Assembly (NCBI GenBank): GCA_001310455.1
Contig: BAXG01000001.1
Location: 1 to 64,000, forward strand
From: Photobacterium sp. JCM 19050
Lineage (GTDB): Bacteria; Pseudomonadota; Gammaproteobacteria; Enterobacterales; Vibrionaceae
Direction of reading: 5' to 3'
Length of the DNA: 64,000 nt
Each line of letters starts with the position of its first letter. Position 1 is the first letter of the stretch. Shown piece by piece: positions 62,279-64,000 of the stretch. The translations under genes were made by a program, and so were the position numbers. Below the pieces are notes generated by a model. That model worked only from the letters and a program-made list of their open reading frames with translations, had not been told where the DNA came from and did no database searches.

Positions 62279-63184
62279 TCAGTATTTTCCAATTTCTAAA
62301 TTGTTTGCTGTTGCATGCTCTGCAACGATCGCGCCGACTAAGCCATCTTCGTGGCCATTATTAGAGGCACGTACAAATACGTTATGGACTAATGCTGCAA
62401 GCGGTGAGGATACGTTATTGTCGTTGAGCATTTTGTTGAGGTAATTAAGGTCTTTCCTGGCGTTGGCAACACTGAATTTCATTCCATCGAATGATCCTTC
62501 GTCCAGAATGGCAGGAACAATCATCTGGAAGATTCCACTGTTACCACCACCAGCACTAATTACATTTCTGAACCGGTTTAAATCGACGCCTGTAGACTTA
62601 CAAGCCGCCATGGCTTCAGCAATTAAACTAGCCTGTCCCATGGTGATAAGGTTGTTGATCAATTTCATCTTGGAGCCTGAGCCTACATCACCCATCAAGA
62701 AGATGTTCTCGCAAAATGCTTGAAGCACTGGCTCTATAATAGTGAATAATTCAGGGTCGGCACCAACCATCGTATTTAGTTTGCCTGCCGCAGCTTCTAC
62801 CGGCGTTCTGGCCAGTGGAGCGTCTGCGAATTTGCATCCTTTTTTCCGTAAATCTGATGCGATTTTTTCAACGACAGCCGGTTCACCGGTAGAACAGTCA
62901 ATAACAATTTTTCCGCTTAAATTTTCCGACTCAATTAAACCGTTTTCACCATACACAATGGTTTCAACTTGTGGTGAACCTGTCACACAAAGAATAACGA
63001 TATCTGTTTGGTCGATGATATCTTTTGGGCTATTTCCTTCAGTTGCTCCTCTTTTAATGAGGTCATCAAGCCTTTCCCTGCTTCGATGAGCCATAGTGAC
63101 TACACTAAAGTCCTTTTCAATCAGATTCTTCGCCATGCCGTGTCCCATAGCGCCGATTCCAATGAATCCTATTCGATGGTTCAT
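62279..63184 (-). CDS. 3-hydroxyisobutyrate/tartronate-semialdehyde-reductase-like dehydrogenase
   Basis: 301 residues from ATG 63184 (MNHRIGFIGIGAMGHGMAKN); AAGGAA lies suitably upstream. The GxGxxG NAD(P) motif is FIGIGAMGHGMA; the beta-hydroxyacid dehydrogenase signatures FADAPLARTPVEAAAGKLNT, GDVGSGSKMKLINNLITMG and the catalytic Lys in KMKLINN are present. It probably oxidises or reduces a 3-hydroxy acid. It heads the minus-strand operon ahead of the importer, below an 800-bp regulatory region with KdgR-type boxes. Confidence 0.9.
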   Translation of the reverse strand: MNHRIGFIGIGAMGHGMAKNLIEKDFSVVTMAHRSRERLDDLIKRGATEGNSPKDIIDQTDIVILCVTGSPQVETIVYGENGLIESENLSGKIVIDCSTGEPAVVEKIASDLRKKGCKFADAPLARTPVEAAAGKLNTMVGADPELFTIIEPVLQAFCENIFLMGDVGSGSKMKLINNLITMGQASLIAEAMAACKSTGVDLNRFRNVISAGGGNSGIFQMIVPAILDEGSFDGMKFSVANARKDLNYLNKMLNDNNVSSPLAALVHNVFVRASNNGHEDGLVGAIVAEHATANNLEIGKY

Positions 63185-63258
63185 AACCATTCCTTTTTAC
63201 GTTGTAGAACAATGTCTGTTAACACAATGTAAATCGTGTGTTTCATTATGGCAAATAA

Positions 63259-63274
63259 TGAAACGTATATTTCA
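63259..63274. promoter_or_regulatory. KdgR-type box upstream of the importer operon
   Basis: TGAAACGTATATTTCA: TGAAA - CGTATA - TTTCA palindrome, 75 bases upstream of the 63184 start. GAAA-N6-TTTC is the core of KdgR (IclR-family) operators that govern pectin and uronate catabolism in gammaproteobacteria. Confidence 0.5.
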
Positions 63275-63736
63275 ACTCACTTTGTTAACTTCATCTCACA
63301 TTTTCATTTTGCAAACCAAAATATTCGCGGAAATTAGGAAATTTGGCAGTTTGCGAAATGCGCGTAATGGCATATCCACGAAACATGATATGCAGAATGG
63401 TTAATAAAAGACGCAATGGTTAATTATCACGTTGACAGAAATGACATTATTTTTCTGATTGTTAGCGTTAAAAAAGTGGTGTTTCAGTTCTGAATTGTTT
63501 GAGTGGGCAGAGGATGGCATTTCACGGGGTATTCTAAAATTTATCTCTTTAAAACAGATTGTTGGAAATCATTGGGCTTAGAAAATTGCAAAAACACTAA
63601 ATAACGTTTCATATCGTATGGCACAGTTGTTTCATTAACCTTTTCAAAAATTAGATAAATCATTTTAGTTACAAAAGGATATAGACTTCAGCTTTTTAGT
63701 ATTCCAATGAAATAAACATTCCATAAGATGTTATTT

Positions 63737-63756
63737 ATCGAAATGTACGTTTCGAT
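63737..63756. promoter_or_regulatory. second KdgR-type palindrome
   Basis: ATCGAAA - TGTACG - TTTCGAT, seven-base perfect arms with the same GAAA-N6-TTTC core as the box at 63259. It may belong to a plus-strand gene beyond the window end. Confidence 0.5.
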
Positions 63757-64000
63757 CACAAGTTTTCTTTTAATTGGGTGGTAGTGTAAATCCGTGTTTC
63801 AAAAATATATGGGTTAATTCATTGTATTAATTGACCAAATATATTTTTTGCATGTATTGAAAGATTAACAAAATAGAGGGGTTTGCATATACCACACGAA
63901 GACAATTATCTAATGGATGTTCAATAGGGAAATAAACAATAAAAGCAAAGTCATAGGAGTAGAGTGAAAATTCCGGTGGATTTTTTCTCTCTGAATATTG

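Larger units (their letters stand above)
63191..64000. other. about 800-bp noncoding regulatory region at the window end
   Basis: No credible ORF; short ORFs at 63008-63232 and 63096-63404 overlap the dehydrogenase or have odd composition. AT-rich, with two GAAA-N6-TTTC palindromes and several half-sites (GTTTCAT near 63606, TGAAATAAAC near 63706). It most likely holds the promoter of the minus operon and that of an unseen plus-strand gene starting after 64000; GGAGTAGAGTGAAA lies at 63957-63970. Confidence 0.45.

Noticed and set aside
1..64000. Search for integron integrase, phage integrase, transposase or IS ends
   Set aside because: None of the translated frames shows tyrosine-recombinase (R..HxxR..Y) or DDE motifs, so mobility functions appear to lie outside this window.

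Overview
The window looks like a chromosomal segment from a marine gammaproteobacterium of the Vibrionaceae (Vibrio, Photobacterium, Enterovibrio or Grimontia type). Reasons: an acetate kinase, an AMP-forming acyl-CoA ligase, an RhlE helicase and a DUF406 (YfcZ/YiiS) gene lie together; integron cassettes are present; and there is a cellobiose-type PTS and a uronate-catabolism cluster of marine character. The genus is an inference. One technical point affects the whole annotation: at least a dozen otherwise conserved genes (ackA, rhlE, livF, a MalK-like ATPase, kdgF and others) are split by what look like single-base deletions in homopolymers. I therefore join these ORFs and treat most of the breaks as probable sequence errors, not real pseudogenes.

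Layout. 1-2227: GC-rich late/virion genes of a prophage. 2297-2906: a Phd antitoxin followed by a chimeric scar of ParE, RelB and RelE. 3063-7328: a five-gene minus-strand operon (MFS exporter, secreted protein, AfsA-like double-hotdog protein, HAD phosphatase, DUF2165 membrane protein) with a divergent MerR-type regulator; this is the best candidate here for an undescribed small-molecule signal system. 7331-16165: an integron cassette array without an integrase, almost all genes on the minus strand. It carries DUF998, a Cys-rich protein, a HigBA pair, a GFA enzyme, a dGTPase, HEPN-like and ART-like proteins and several unknowns, separated by attC or attC-like repeats. 16554-18534: phage regulators (two divergent ribbon-helix-helix proteins with a promoter/operator set, a Rha/KilAC protein and a small ORF). 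18560-21510: PTS IIB-IIC-IIA plus DUF7916. 22346-23703: csaA and an unknown membrane-anchored protein. 23869-29680: a giant (about 1,930 aa) phage protein carrying a PLxRFG motif, followed by a phage HTH repressor with paired operators, where the prophage ends.

30811-37624 is core-like: DUF406, acyl-CoA ligase, ackA, a cupin, an alpha/beta hydrolase and rhlE. 37948-43006 is a catabolic unit: LysR regulator, Rieske oxygenase, aldehyde dehydrogenase (with an internal deletion) and FAD amine oxidase-like protein. 43077-44906 holds a TetR regulator, a strong palindromic operator and a lipoprotein metallo-beta-lactamase-fold hydrolase.

45500-54955 is a plus-strand oligouronide locus. It has a LacI regulator, an ABC sugar importer (binding protein, two permeases, ATPase), a heparinase II/III-family lyase, KdgF, a KduD/DhuD-type SDR and an RpiB-family isomerase resembling DhuI. 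Together they suit uptake, lysis to unsaturated uronate, isomerisation and oxidoreduction toward 2-keto-3-deoxygluconate. From the other side, 55235-63184 (minus) is a branched-chain-amino-acid-type ABC importer (binding protein, LivH, LivM, LivG, LivF and an ATPase without a signature motif) bracketed by two SDRs and a 3-hydroxyisobutyrate-dehydrogenase-like enzyme. Two GAAA-N6-TTTC palindromes lie upstream, resembling KdgR boxes, so this importer may also belong to the uronate/sugar-acid regulon.
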